This document shows positions 22,953 to 33,999 of a stretch of DNA of 64,000 nt, one piece after another. Origin of the DNA: Timema cristinae (taxonomy: Eukaryota > Arthropoda > Insecta > Phasmatodea > Timematidae); NCBI GenBank assembly GCA_039000515.1, contig JBCFYV010001001.1, positions 13,663,620 through 13,727,619 on the forward strand, read 5' to 3'. A model generated the notes under the pieces. That model had not been told where the DNA came from and did no database searches. It worked only from the letters and a program-made list of their open reading frames with translations. Each line of letters begins with the position of its first letter. Within the stretch, counting starts at the first letter, position 1. The position numbers were made by a program, and so were the translations under genes.

Positions 22953-23446
22953 AAAGTTATATACACTAATATCTGGCCTATATTTTGCAGCAGTTCTTAA
23001 TAACTTATCCAGGCTATCTGAAATTAATCACTCTATTGGGGTGCGGAAGAGGAAAAATGACAACATTTGGATTGATAATTAAAAAGGAAAAATTTAGGAA
23101 AACCATTCTAGGTACATCGGGATTTGAACTTTGACATTCCTGTCAGAGGCAAACCGGAATATACAAGCTTGATATTCATTCCACGTGGCTTATTCCTATA
23201 TAAACGTTGGTTAGGATCATTAAATTAATTTATTTAACTTATCAGGCATTCATTAATTTTGATAAGTTTTTTTTTTGTGTTATCTATTTGTTATCATTGT
23301 ATTTGTTTTATCAAGATTACTATCAGTGAATGCTGTATTATCACAACAAAAGTTGATAGTTATGTAGGTTCGTGTCTGTGGGAATGTTTTCTAATGAGAC
23401 ACAAAACTTTACGATTAATTCAAATTGAGAATAGAAAGTTTCAAAA

Positions 23447-23536
23447 ATGTTTGTGAGAAGAAATCACTGGCAAAGAACAGCAGTTATAGACATGGAAATA
23501 GCGGATTGTGAATTCATTGTCGGAGACGATAAAAAG
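23447..23536 (+). CDS. BTB-BACK gene, exon 1
   Basis: Thirty codons from ATG (context aaaaATGt) to donor AAG|GTGATT, phase 0. It supplies the first BTB strand (MEIADCEFIVG). An in-frame TAG 15 bases upstream limits the start. Confidence 0.75.
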
Positions 23537-25493
23537 GTGATTGAGATTTTAATATTATGTCAGTTTTAAAAATGATCATGCATAAATATTACGAAAAAGT
23601 TCGAGATGAATTTAGATATCCTGATATTGTCTTGTAATAATTTATAATGTCTACGTATGATTGGATTTTAATTGTGTAGTACCATCATTTTTCATTTAAA
23701 TAATTCTATAATCATGAAGCTTACTTATTTTTCTTAATAACAATTTATAAATAAATTTCTGAATCAAATATTTCAATGATAGAATGTGTGACCCGCAACG
23801 GTGATCAAATGGTTTAAGATGTTAATATCGCGTTAAACTGGATTGGTTCGAGTCCCGGTTGGTTGTATCAAGTGTGTCTTTTTTACAAAATGATTCCTCC
23901 CTCTTTCTTCATAAAAATTAAATTTTACGTTTTTTATCACTGTACCATTAGCGCTTTATCTTTTTATTTCAAGTATTTAACGAGCACTTTCCAAACCGAC
24001 GATTATTTTCACATATAACTTATAAATTTAAATTTATTACAGACACAATACCCAGCCCACTGGACATTAATTCAACACAGAGTAAGGAGAAAACCACATT
24101 TCATCGATTAAATATTTTATCAGCTTTGTCAGAAATATAACCTGGGACCTTTAGTATCATAGGCAGACAAATTACTGATCAAGTTAAGGTGTTGGGAATT
24201 TTTGCGCTTAAGTCAAACGGATAACAAGAAGTAATGAAAGAAAAAGAAAATTAGAATGTTTTTATCATATTAGTTTGTTTGTGTAGGTATTTAAATGCTC
24301 CCGGTTCCTCCTTGGTTTGGCAAGTCCTGTGTTCAATGCCATGTTCAAAGGAGGGGGCTTTGGAAATCCTATCCTCGTACCAGATGTTGAGCCTCGCGTT
24401 TTCGAAAAAATGTTAAGGTAATATTCATTTATATTAATTTAGTATGTTTAAGATTTGTCCTACCACTCATCCGCACTAGCTGCATGGCTATACTAATTGG
24501 GTATGGAGCGAAATGTAAATAAAGAATAAATGTGCCCACGTTTTCTTTAAAAAAGAGGAAACAGACCATTTTGGAGAAAAGATAAACTTGGTCCGCCCAG
24601 TTGGGTCTAAACTCTTCGTCACCTGCAAACCAGACAAGAAGAGACCGATTCTTTTCTCAGCGTTCCCATCGGCTCAAATCTTGTATAATACCTTTACTCA
24701 AAGGCAGGGATAGCATTTGACGGTTTAAGCTCCCTGAACATAGCTCTAAGGTGAGACTTCTCCCAACGCCGATTTTTCCTACAGTCCATTTGCTATAGGA
24801 GTGGTGGTAACTGACAGCTATCAAAAATTACCAGATCTACTGTCATGTCGCCAAACCACTTGTCCTGCAAAACCATATTTTAATTTGTTTCAATTTTGGC
24901 AGTTAAATTTTACAACAAACAATTTGTTTTTGATTATGTTTTTCTTTTAACGGTTTTACATCTTCTTCTATCTGTCAGTTACCATCACTCCTATGGAGAT
25001 AGGACTCTAGAGTGGTTTTATAATATGAGGTTTTCAGTACTCACGCCATATGAGAATTTTTAAGATATACTTGAATGTCATACTTTTCAATCTGACTTCT
25101 TTAGTTGCATAATTTACTAACCGAAACTCACTACTGGCATTAACCGGCTTCGTGGTATAGTGATAAGAGCCAGTGACTGCAAACCAAAAAGAAGTCTCAG
25201 ATTCGATGCCCGGGGCTGATACCAGGGATTTTTCTCGAAAGGGAAATAATTCCCATGGTCACTAGGGCTTGGATTAATTAGGATTAAGTTAGGTTAATAT
25301 CGTCATTGACTTAACTCCATCCTGTCATCATCCTCTCACCATATCCGAACATGGAAAGAGTCTCTACGGAAAGGATGTACGATTAGTACGTTCGGGCGTC
25401 CCCCGAGTAATGGTTCATCAGTACTGGCTAGTCTTTCCGCAAACTTAGATACAGATTTATGTAGCCCAAACACGCCATTGTTGTTATTATTAC

Positions 25494-25529
<36 letters not shown>

Positions 25530-28500
25530 TGAGACTAAAGCTATTTTTTTATTTAGCACCGCGTCTTTCTAGCCGTTCGGGTTAGTACTAATTACTCCAA
25601 TGGGTTAGGAATTGGGAAGGCTAAATTTTGAGGAAGTGAACCCGATATAGTGAAAAACTATTTAGGAAAAACCATCCCAGTTCACCGGACCGAGATTCAA
25701 ACCTCGATCTTTCCGTCCATGGAGGTCTAGCTCAACACGAAAGAAGCGCGTTAACTAACAATGCCACCGAGACGGGTTACTAAAGCTTTAGTTAAGGAAC
25801 AAAAATATTATGTGATATATTTAGCATACTTTTAAATGTGTATTTATATTTTTTTGTGTGCATTATTTCTTTTTATATATTGATGAAAATTGGCAACAAA
25901 TCTCATTTATTTAGAAATGGATGTATATTTAAAAATGCAACCTTGACTGAGATATGAATATTTGTAAATGGCCTTCATCCGTATTTTAAATGTTAATTTC
26001 AACGCTGGTAGTAGTTGTATAAAAAGTCTCGACTATGATTCACAGGTTTCTAAGTGAAAAGATAGAGTTTAAGTCCAACGACGAAGTTGTAGAGATATGT
26101 GTCCTGGCTCGTCGCTACAGGATACAAGATCTGGTCAACTTGTGTTCGGACCATCTCCAACCTCAATCGTTGAAAGACTTCTGGAGGGCTCTTGATTGTG
26201 CTGTGAGTTGTAACATGAGACCTCTGAAAGATGATTTGATGGAGGTAAACAAACTAAATAGAATGAGTAGAAAATAAGTCTTATTTCATTAGAACTGTAA
26301 AATTCATTGACCGCCTATGTCAGTGTGGACCAACTGGTGGCCCGCGGACCGAACGTGGTCCACGCTCACTAAAATTGTGGCACTCGCTGTAATATGGAGA
26401 AAAATTAAAGGGAAACCCTGTGTGATAAATGTGAAATAGCTAATGATTCAGATAAAAAAAAACGACGTTAATGCATTATATTGTGAATTTATTTGATTAA
26501 GAATTATATGCATTATTATATATTTATAATACTAAGTTGGTTTGTGAAAGTGTGTGTGCGCACATATTTCAGCATTTTTGAGAGGGTAATAAATATTGTC
26601 TAGCGATAGAATTTGAAATATTCCACCAACAAAAAATATTATATAAATATAAGTATTGAAAGTAATTGTTCATTAAATATGATTTGTAGGCCTATATTAG
26701 TTTAGTGTGATCAGTTACTATATATTTGGCCTGTGGTGCAAACTTATAATCAAATTTAGCTTATGTAATCTAGGGCTCAGAATCCCTGGCTACAGATCTA
26801 GAAGTGCCGGGATCAATTTCTGGTGCGTCCAGATTTTCTGTGAAGCAGTGGGTCAATAAAGGTGTTGGCTCAGCCTAGTGAAGACAAATGAAGAGCTACT
26901 TGATAAATTAGCGACTCCGGATCTAGAAAACTGAGATTAACGGCCGAAAGGTTCGTTGAGCAGATCACATGACACCTCTTTAAGCATAAATTGCCACTAT
27001 CTTCGCCAAAAGACGGAAACCACTTTGTTTGTATGGATCGATTGCAGATAGACGCCTTGGTGTAATATGTGTTTAAATAAATATTATTTAAATAGTACAT
27101 TCTACTGTGAAATATATTTTTCTAGCATAATTTAATGTAAGTTAAGTTATTTTATGGTTAAAGATACTATTATTGAATATAGCGAACGTTATTATATCTC
27201 AGAAAAATTAAACAAACTTAAACAACAACGTAACGCTCGAAATAAGTAGAACGTTTTAGCCTTTAAAAAATACTTATTAAATTATTAAATATGTGTGCAT
27301 TGTGTTTACCCTTCAAATATGCTAGCCTCCAGTGAGATTTCTCCCTTTGTTGGACAAAAATAGCATCTAACTCCCAACCAATCTTGGGATATATATGCTG
27401 TATTTGCTCGGTGTAAGCCGAAAGATTTTCAGGTTGGTTGACACTCCATCACACAGATCTGACCGCAAGAGCTAATATAAACCAATTAAATATATATTCA
27501 TAATCATATACAGCATGTTCTTTAGACACAGAAAATAAAACCACATAAAATGTGTTGAAAAATCCACTGTTTCTAGTGGACATTCTAAAGCATAGTGGAC
27601 TAACCAATTTTCTGCTAGTTACGCTTCTGCCGCTACGCTAATCAAGCAAGAAAATGGTCGGCTCCACGCGCTATTTTCAGTAAATTTGGTTCACTAGACC
27701 CTACCGTGTTTTATCGTTCACACTCCTGTTAACTGTCAGACTCGATTAACCCGTTCTCCGAACTTAAAAAGCAAAACTATAAAAGTTGTGTTGTTATTAT
27801 TATTATTATTATTATTGTGGTTTGGAGGCCCATCGACACATCTAGGTCATTAGGGCCTTGAAATATATTTAAAACATAATAAAATCCCCATAGGGGAGAG
27901 ATATAATCATTCACCACCTGAGACACTTCATAGGAGTGCTCAAATGGCCTCAGAGTACAATTGAGTGAAACACCTGCTAAAAAAAACCACAGGTGTATCA
28001 CTCTAAGAAAAAACAAAACAAACATATTAAAACAATATATTAGTTAAAAAGACAAAACTAACATGTTAAAATAATTATTTTATTAAAGTTTGTTAAAATG
28101 GATAAAACGACAAGACAAACACATTAAAGTATACTAAAATGTTAAAAAGGGTCTCAATATGAGATAAAATCCAGATGAGCCACTTTATAAAAGTGACTCA
28201 AATGGCACTAAAAAGATTCGCCTGGCGTATAAAATGGAGTAAACAAATAACTCCTTCAGCGCTGTCGCGTAATAAAAAACGAAGGTCACCTTTAAAATCA
28301 AGGACCAGGCGAATAGGGGCATATCTGCGACACTCCACCAAAATGTGGTGCACACTAAGGGGAGCATCGCAATGTGTTGTTATAATATGTAAACCTATTA
28401 CACGATATCAATGGTATATATTCCAACCCCTCGGTAAAATATATTTTCTGATTGCCAAAATCTGTTTTAATAACCAATTTGCTTGATTGTAAGTATGTTC

Positions 28501-30458
28501 CTAAAATTTTATAAGGCATCTTCTCTAAATCTAACAATCAACTGTCACCCCCAAATTATTTATTTTTATTAAAATAAATTTCACGATGGCTATCAAAGGT
28601 ATCTAGATGATTTTGCAAATGGCCACGTAACATCATAATATTCTGCAAGAGTGTGAGTGGCAACACCATTAAAGTAGAAGTACTATTCAAATTTGCACTT
28701 TAGTTTTGGTTATTATTATTATTATTAGCACCGCGTCTTACTACCCATTCGGGTTATACGCACTTACGCTAATGTGTAATGGTAGGGTGATTGTGAGATG
28801 AAATGAAGGACCTACAGTTTAACGTGGAATCCGAACCACGGTGGAGGCCTGGCATTCCCCAGTTTTGGTTAGTGAATGATCGGAAAGAACGCTAAAACTC
28901 TGTATCAACGGTTCCCAAACTGTGGTATGCTTACCACAAGTGATAAGTACGTACATTAATTATTCCCGGTGGTACGCCGTGAGAAGCAAAACAAAACAAG
29001 CAAATTAAAGTCGGAAAAAAGATAGAGCCTCATCAAATCTTATAAATATATTCGGACCAAGTATATCCAAAAGTAAAACAGATGTAACCGGTGGTGGGAA
29101 ACACTGATTCGAACAAAGACAGCCGCACAGTATATGATTATATCCCTGAACACAACTAAATTTGTACCAAAAAGTATATATGCAGCATTATCTTGGTGGT
29201 ACTCTAAATTACAAAAATTGTTGTGGTGCCATTCAAAAAATTTGGGAACCGCTGATCTATATTATTACAACGTAATTCCTTAGAGGCACTGAAAACGAAA
29301 ACAATTATTTTTATAACAATACAATTTGGCCTAACTCTAAGCCAGAATGTTGATCTTGTATTATAAATCGATGGTGGATTTAATATTTCAATATGGTATA
29401 TCCACCTAGTTATGTTAAAAGCATTGCTAAACTCTAATGTATTATCTCTATAGTGAGATTTGTACATATATGTATTTTTGATCGCTGTGTGTATGTGGGA
29501 TACACGCTTTAGTTTGAATATATTGTTGCAGTTTTTTCAAGAACATTCTAAAGACATTCTCGGCAGTGAGAGTATTCTGACTGTCGGACCAGAATCTCTG
29601 TCGCTCATCGTCAAGCAGGATTCTATGAGCATAGATTCAGAACTAGAAGTGATACAGGCCGTGTTTGGTTGGGGGAGAGAGCGCTGTGTTAAGGCGAGGG
29701 TCCCAGACAGCGGCGAACATCTCCGCGAGACTCTCCAAGTCTGCGACATCCTCCAACACCTGAGGTTTCTTTCTCTAACCGAGACGGAGTTTTTAGACGG
29801 GCCTGCTCGATCTGGTATATTCACACCACACGAGATGGTGGACATATTATTAAATCTTTCGTCCAAAGGTTACTCTTCTCCAAATATATATTTCTCCACA
29901 AACACTTCTCATAGGAACCCAAAACGTAGGCGCAGGGAAGATATTGTAAAGGATATCTATCTAAGAAAGACACCCGGAACTCGATCAAGTCAAGTGCGTT
30001 TGACTGTTTCAATGGATAATATCACGGTCTCCTCAGAGCCTAGGACAATATCAGAATACTTTACTGTGACTGATAACTCACCTGTAACAATAAAGACTGT
30101 TTTGTTGACCTCTCAGATCCTGCCGGAGGAAAATGCCATATTTCGCCGTCATTTCCAAAGCTACGAAGAAGATATATCAGTGCAGTTGTTGAGGTGGAGT
30201 TCATGGTTGTGTGTTTATGAAAAGGTTGGCTCTGGGTCTTTCAAAGGTGCTGTGAACTACGGAGAAGATGTTATAGTGGATATGTCAGAAGGGGAAGAGT
30301 CTTTTTACGAGGAGCTATGTGCCAGAGATAATAAATTGAAATGTGTTATTACGTTGAGAATTTCGGGAATGTACCCTTTGTTTTTTAATAATGAGACTCA
30401 TACTGTTTTTATGCCCACTAAAGAAAAAGGCATAGTTTTAGGTTTTAAACATAAATAA
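23447..30458 (+). CDS. BTB-BACK domain protein, four exons, about 448 aa
   Basis: Joined exons 23447-23536, 24287-24417, 26046-26244 and 29532-30458 (1347 nt including stop) encode a protein with a BTB/POZ fold at about residues 16-130 (ADCEFIVG, RFLLGLASPVFNAMF, VPDVEPRVFEKMLRFL, EVVEICVLARRYRI) and a BACK helical region at about 131-235 (HSKDILGSESIL, LSLIVKQDSMSI, EVIQAVFGWGRERC). A basic KRRRRE (271-276) could be a nuclear signal. The last ~150 residues may be a divergent PHR-like domain as in BTBD1/2/3/6, but this is only inferred. Such proteins usually dimerise through BTB and act as Cullin-3 substrate adaptors. The start is ATG 23447 with an in-frame TAG at 23432. All introns are GT-AG with matching phases (0, 2, 0). 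The usual His in the 'pAHR' BTB turn is Ser here. Length fits the BTBD family. A non-coding 5' exon upstream cannot be excluded. Confidence 0.88.
23790..23960 (+). mobile_element. SINE-B fragment (very old), in intron 1
   Basis: 'acggtgatcaaatggtttaa', B box 'ggttcgagtcccgg' and 'accattagcgctttatc' are recognisable. The tail is lost. Confidence 0.45.
24287..24417 (+). CDS. BTB-BACK gene, exon 2
   Basis: 131 nt between acceptor 'tttgtttgtgtag' and donor AAG|GTAATA, entered in phase 0 and left after two bases of an Arg codon. It encodes the conserved BTB core 'RFLLGLASPVFNAMF' and 'VPDVEPRVFEKML'. Confidence 0.9.
24793..24995. mobile_element. short fold-back element in intron 2
   Basis: 'ctataggagtggtggtaact' plus 'gacag' (24793-24817) is inverted at 24972-24995 as 'ctgtcagttaccatcactcc' plus 'tat', with one mismatch. 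The interior of about 150 bp is AT-rich and non-coding. This fits a MITE; the target-site duplication is unclear. Confidence 0.55.
25141..25533 (+). mobile_element. SINE-D copy with long ATT tail, in intron 2
   Basis: The tRNA-like head 'cggcttcgtggtatagtgat' with B box 'agattcgatgcccgg' is followed by a body of about 250 bp (ttaactccatcctgtcatca, cggaaaggatgtacgatt) and a tail of (ttg/att)n ending at 25530. It is unlike SINE-A or B in body and 3' end. Only one copy is in the window. Confidence 0.65.
25543..25778 (-). mobile_element. SINE-B copy with target-site duplication, in intron 2
   Basis: Tail 'agcaccgcgtctttctagcc' to head 'gcgcgttaactaacaatgcc'. Flanking 9 bp direct repeats 'actaaagct' at 25534-25542 and 25779-25787. 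It inserted right after the SINE-D ATT tail. Confidence 0.9.
26046..26244 (+). CDS. BTB-BACK gene, exon 3
   Basis: 199 nt after acceptor 'gactatgattcacag'. The first base completes the split Arg, giving 'EKMLRFLSEKIEF'. It ends at donor GAG|GTAAAC, phase 0. It encodes the last BTB helices and the start of BACK (LKDFWRALDCAVSCNM). The ATG at 26035 lies in the intron and is not a start. Confidence 0.9.
26321..26400 (+). mobile_element. hAT-like terminal fragment, in intron 3
   Basis: 'cagtgtggaccaactggtgg' and 'cccgcggaccgaa' resemble the common hAT MITE end. The right end could not be placed with confidence (a weak candidate near 26718-26750). Confidence 0.35.
26757..27062 (+). mobile_element. 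SINE-C copy 2, in intron 3
   Basis: 'taatctagggctcagaatcc', B-box-like 'gggatcaatttct', 'gtgaagacaaatgaagagct', 'tctagaaaactgagattaa' and 'gacgccttggtgt' parallel the copy at 4311. The minus-strand 76-codon frame over it is a by-product. Confidence 0.65.
27790..28500. repeat. unclassified repeat-like block with ATT tract, in intron 3
   Basis: Begins with (att)n at 27794-27817, then 'tttggaggcccatcgacaca', pairs such as 'cacctgctaaaaaaaaccac' and 'aggtgtatca', and internal near-repeats of 'aaaactaacatgttaaaa'. A less AT-rich part at 28230-28350 has overlapping open frames on both strands. It resembles the 3' end of a minus-strand LINE or SINE with an ATT tail, but no protein motif is recognised. 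Confidence 0.35.
28713..28860 (-). mobile_element. SINE-A, 5'-truncated, with target-site duplication, in intron 3
   Basis: Only the tail half is present (from (att)n and 'agcaccgcgtcttactaccc' to 'ggcctggcattcccc'). Flanking repeats 'agttttggtta' at 28702-28712 and 28861-28871 show it was truncated at insertion. Confidence 0.9.
28906..29254. mobile_element. hAT-type MITE, in intron 3
   Basis: Termini 'caacggttcccaaactg' and the complement of 'aatttgggaaccgctg' form about 14 bp inverted repeats. The flanking 8-mers 'ctctgtat' and 'atctatat' match at six of eight positions, as for a decayed hAT duplication. Subterminal 'ggtggtacgccgtgag' / 'ggtggtactct' support this. No transposase. Confidence 0.7.
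29532..30458 (+). CDS. BTB-BACK gene, exon 4 (terminal)
   Basis: 927 nt from acceptor 'gaatatattgttgcag' to TAA at 30456-30458. It continues the BACK domain (FFQEHSKDILGSESIL) and the whole C-terminal part. The open frame extends upstream to 29460 only by chance through intron sequence. Confidence 0.92.
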   Translation, partial: FFQEHSKDILGSESILTVGPESLSLIVKQDSMSIDSELEVIQAVFGWGRERCVKARVPDSGEHLRETLQVCDILQHLRFLSLTETEFLDGPARSGIFTPHEMVDILLNLSSKGYSSPNIYFSTNTSHRNPKRRRREDIVKDIYLRKTPGTRSSQVRLTVSMDNITVSSEPRTISEYFTVTDNSPVTIKTVLLTSQILPEENAIFRRHFQSYEEDISVQLLRWSSWLCVYEKVGSGSFKGAVNYGEDVIVDMSEGEESFYEELCARDNKLKCVITLRISGMYPLFFNNETHTVFMPTKEKGIVLGFKHK

Positions 30459-30607
30459 TTAATACAATTTTGACGATTATTTTGTTATATTTTACTATTA
30501 ATTTCTAAATGTTCACTTACTACACTCTAAATTTGGCTTAGCCGAAAATTTAACATAAAAAAAGTTTAGTTTTACAATATAATGTCAATTCTGTATGATT
30601 TATTTAA

Positions 30608-30613
30608 ATTAAA
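30608..30613 (+). terminator. possible polyadenylation signal (ATTAAA)
   Basis: The first common variant hexamer after the BTB-BACK stop codon, 150 bases downstream and followed by a T-rich stretch. No canonical AATAAA lies between. Confidence 0.35.
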
Positions 30614-30789
30614 GTGAATTTTTTTTAAAATATAGATCAGCCTTTTAAAATACTGAAATTTATGCTGGTTTATGTGTGCTAGCATGGTTATTATGGCTAC
30701 AGCTCAATTAAGCCCTTAGCTAATATTAAGGGTGGCTTGTGTAAAACCAACAATAGCGTAATTTGTGCGTGCTTGTCCCATTTAAGAAT

Positions 30790-31206
30790 GTAGCGTAACT
30801 TGTGTGATCCACTTCAGCGATGGATAGGAAAATAACCACGAAAAGAACGGATATAAACATGTTTCACATTTGATCTTGTTTACGCGTTACAATCATATTT
30901 TCATGTTTGTAACATTATAGGAAGTGTTCAAAACGACCACCTTCGACCTGAATGAAAGCCTGCAACCGTGGTATCTCAAGACTACGGAACTTCTTCAAAA
31001 ATATATTGCATTTCAAAACTTGCATTCAGTATGATGGTGGACATTTTGAGCAATTACTTAAATGCTAAACAGCTGCACATTACTGGGCTTCAAACATGAA
31101 TATAACGCGGAGAAAAAATAAAGTGAAACGTATGTTTATATGAACGTATTTTATTGTTTTTGTGTCTCCTTCCAACCGCTGAAGTGGCTCCCACATGTTA
31201 GACTAC
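30790..31206. mobile_element. palindromic Tc1/mariner-derived element (two 3' halves, tail-out)
   Basis: Left half, minus strand: transposase C-terminus 'RLQAFIQVEGGRFEHFL' and stop (30925-30978), then a 3' region and the end '...gatccacttcagcg'. Right half, plus strand: 'FKTCIQYDGGHFEQLL' (about 31011-31058), then a related 3' region and the inverted end 'cgctgaagtggctcccac'. The two flanks align throughout (caaacatgaa, gtgaaac, tgtttatat, cgctgaagtgg). This C-terminal motif is typical of IS630-Tc1-mariner DDE transposases in arthropods. No catalytic part is present. Confidence 0.75.
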
Positions 31207-31892
31207 GGTACGTCCTGTTTATATAATTATACATTGACCGACAAAGTGATTTGATCAACATTTGAACTGCATATACCACAATGAGTAAGTAAATGCAATC
31301 AGTTTTAATGTGTGCATTTATTTCCGTATGTAAATAAGTTTAGAAATTAAATTTAAGTTTTTAATGTTTGTTTCACATTTAAATAAAATGTATTAACATG
31401 TATAAAAGGAGTAACCGTTTTGATTACATTTACTTACGTCTTCACTGGAAATTATTGATGATTAGTCCTATATTCTCGGCACAGAGCCATTGCATGCATA
31501 AGTTAAGAGTTCATCTCACGACCGATAATCTGGGAAATTAGAAACAAGATAACGCTAAAACCAAAAAATGAGTTGAAGCCAGTTTCACGACATTCTTCAT
31601 TTGGCAACGGAAAATCAGTTTAATAGTATTTTACCCGCTTCAATGGCTACATGATCAAAATTCAGGATGTATACAATTACATCGCATGTCCATTACATCG
31701 CGTTTTGGGAACAAATACATTTTAGATTACATCACGTCATGTTTCCCCCACCTATCCACACACAGATAACTCTACTCTGACGTACAACTAGAGATGACTA
31801 GTTTCAAGGATAGTGTGCCTGACTCTAAACTCTAACTCTCACTTTGTAGCTAATGCTAGTTACAAAGATAGTGGGCCTGAATCTCCCCTCTA

Positions 31893-32290
31893 AGGCGTCA
31901 TTTATATTTTAACACAACATTTACGCCAACACGATCCCAACAAGTTGTGTTGCAATATAAACTCACTCCAAACTTGTTGGGGATGTTGGCCAACATGTTG
32001 ATGTTGGAAGAGACGGTCAGAGCCAACAAGCTGTGTTGGGCTGTGTTGGATCATTTATTGGAAATAATTAACGACCAACCAACATGTTGACCGAGTTGGG
32101 AAGTTTTGCGCATGCGCTATCGAGTTGAATGAGTCTCTAAGCTTGGTGAAGCACGTGTTTTGTTTTAAGATTAGTTTAATTTTTAAAATCGAGTTTGCAT
32201 AATTTTGTGATCATGGAATGGAACAGAGCTAATACAGTTAAATTAATTGATTTATATCAAAAATTATGTATTCCTATTGGTTGTACGTAG
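31893..32290 (+). mobile_element. PIF/Harbinger-like left end with MADF-type start
   Basis: Begins 'ggcgtcatttatatttt', carries a dense array of TGTTGG/CCAACA motifs (31930-32105), then 'gcgcatgcgcta', then ATG 32213 opening 25 codons (MEWNRANTVKLIDLYQKL) to TAG 32288. This is like the start of the MADF/Myb accessory protein of Harbinger elements. The rest of the protein and the transposase are absent. Confidence 0.5.
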
Positions 32291-32382
32291 ATATGTGAGA
32301 TGGAAAAGTTTCTCTCTATATTTTTTTGCGGAAAATTTTCTAAAACGGAAAATTTAAGGTTGACCCGACATTAGTTGTGTAC

Positions 32383-32512
32383 AGAGGTGGGGGAAACGCA
32401 CGTGATGGAACCACCCCAAAATTCAACCTTTATCATCCCTAAAAGAGTTAGTAGGCTTAATGAGTACATAAGAGTATAACCTAAACGGGTAGTAAGACGC
32501 ATTGCTAAAAAA
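32383..32512 (+). mobile_element. SINE-B, 5'-truncated
   Basis: The 3' half only: 'gttagtaggcttaatgagta', 'agtataacctaaacgggtag' and 'agacgcattgctaaaaaa'. Confidence 0.75.
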
Positions 32513-32779
32513 TGGTCTTAATTCCGTTGTTTATATAATATAAGCCGAATATAGAAATTAGCACCAAGACGGTTGGTTCGAGTTGATTACTTATCTAATC
32601 CGGCTGTTATCCGTGGGATGAGACGGTCTCTTAGAAAATTGTTTGAATAAGTTTGGATACACACACGTAACATTTCTTTTGTGTATAAAAAACTCATACT
32701 TTCGACAAAATTTATCTTTTTTAAAGTAATAAATAATAATTTAAAGACAACAGTTACTCCTTCCAATTTTTACCTGGAA

Positions 32780-33020
32780 CCCGCTTCGGTGGCCTCGTGG
32801 TCTAATGTGTTTCTTTCTCAATAAACTAGACTGCCGATGACGGGGAGATTGAGGTTTGAATCTCAGTCAAGTGTATTGAAGGTGATTTTTCCAAAATAGT
32901 TGTCCACGCAAATACGGGCACATTTCATCTAAATATAACCTTCTAAATCCCTAAAACATAATCGTAACTATTATATAAGCATATAACCCGAACGTATATT
33001 AAGACCGGGTGCTAAAAATA
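32780..33020 (+). mobile_element. SINE-B copy with target-site duplication
   Basis: Complete: 'cttcggtggcctcgtggtct', 'gactgccgatgacggggaga', B box 'ggtttgaatctcag', tail 'ccgggtgctaaaaataaa'. Flanking 'ttacctggaa' at 32770-32779 and 33024-33033. Confidence 0.92.
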
Positions 33021-33318
33021 AAATTACCTGGAAATTATTACTATACTCTGGTCAATCTGGTTTACATTCAAAGCTTTATCGATGAGGTTTTAGTTTCCAA
33101 TTTATGAATTAACTACTACTTATATCTAACTTTTATACGTTTTGATGGAATGTGTTAAACATTATATCGAGTTATACTATTAATTATAAAATATGGTACC
33201 ATGCTGTATAAATATACAGAGTGAGTTTAGTTTAAATGAGACATGATGTGTTATGAAGGTAGAATAAAGTAAATAATATACCAACAAACTGCCTTACAAA
33301 TTATTATAAATAATAATA

Positions 33319-33340
33319 TATATATATATATATATAATAA
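33319..33340 (+). repeat. (ta)n dinucleotide repeat
   Basis: About eleven TA units within an AT-rich stretch. Confidence 0.8.
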
Positions 33341-33522
33341 TACATTAAAATTAAACTTATATATTTTGTATACAGTCTACAAGCTAATTTATTATTGAAT
33401 TCGATAAAGTGATTAGAAAGGAAAAAGGCAAGAAGAAAATTCTGGGATCTAAAAAAGAAAGTGTTAATTGACGTAAGGAATGTGTATGTCGTATGACAGA
33501 ACACCTAATAACAACCATAGAC

Positions 33523-33574
<52 letters not shown>
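33523..33574 (+). repeat. (aat)n trinucleotide microsatellite
   Basis: About 17 uninterrupted units. It may be the orphan tail of a lost SINE since SINE-A copies end this way, but no SINE body adjoins it. Confidence 0.9.
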
Positions 33575-33999
33575 TAAGGAATTATGTTAAACTAGTAAAA
33601 TAACACAAATAAATATTATTATATATAAAATCCACTTTATATACACAGTTCATTTTAGCCTATCCTTCCCAGACATGTTTAACCTAGTACAGCACACTTG
33701 ATATCTCACACCTAGCCCAAGAAAAAGAAAGATAAATATCCAAGTTCTGAAAAAAAAAGCACACGTAAATACTAAGATTTATAATGCTTCACTTTGTGGG
33801 GTTGAACCAATCACTTTAAAGACTTGCAGACAGTCTCCTTAACCCTTCGACCACAGGTGTCAGGGACGGTGGGGTCAGTGTAAAAACGGACCATTAGTCG
33901 ATCAACATGAAAGAACAAATAATAACGATAAAAATACCGATTTAAAAATAAGTCATGACTCTTACGCCCAAAAGAGAAGTGTTTTGACGAGTGTCTGTG

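Noticed and set aside
26035..26045. ATG at 26035 as a gene start
   Set aside because: The acceptor at 26044-26045 joins in phase to exon 2 and continues the BTB fold, so the ATG is intronic.
28175..28537. Overlapping frames on both strands
   Set aside because: Likely part of a dispersed repeat in intron 3. No recognisable domain in any frame.
29460..29531. N-terminal 24 codons of the long frame at 29460-30458
   Set aside because: An acceptor at 29530-29531 and the fit to exon 3 show this is intron read-through.
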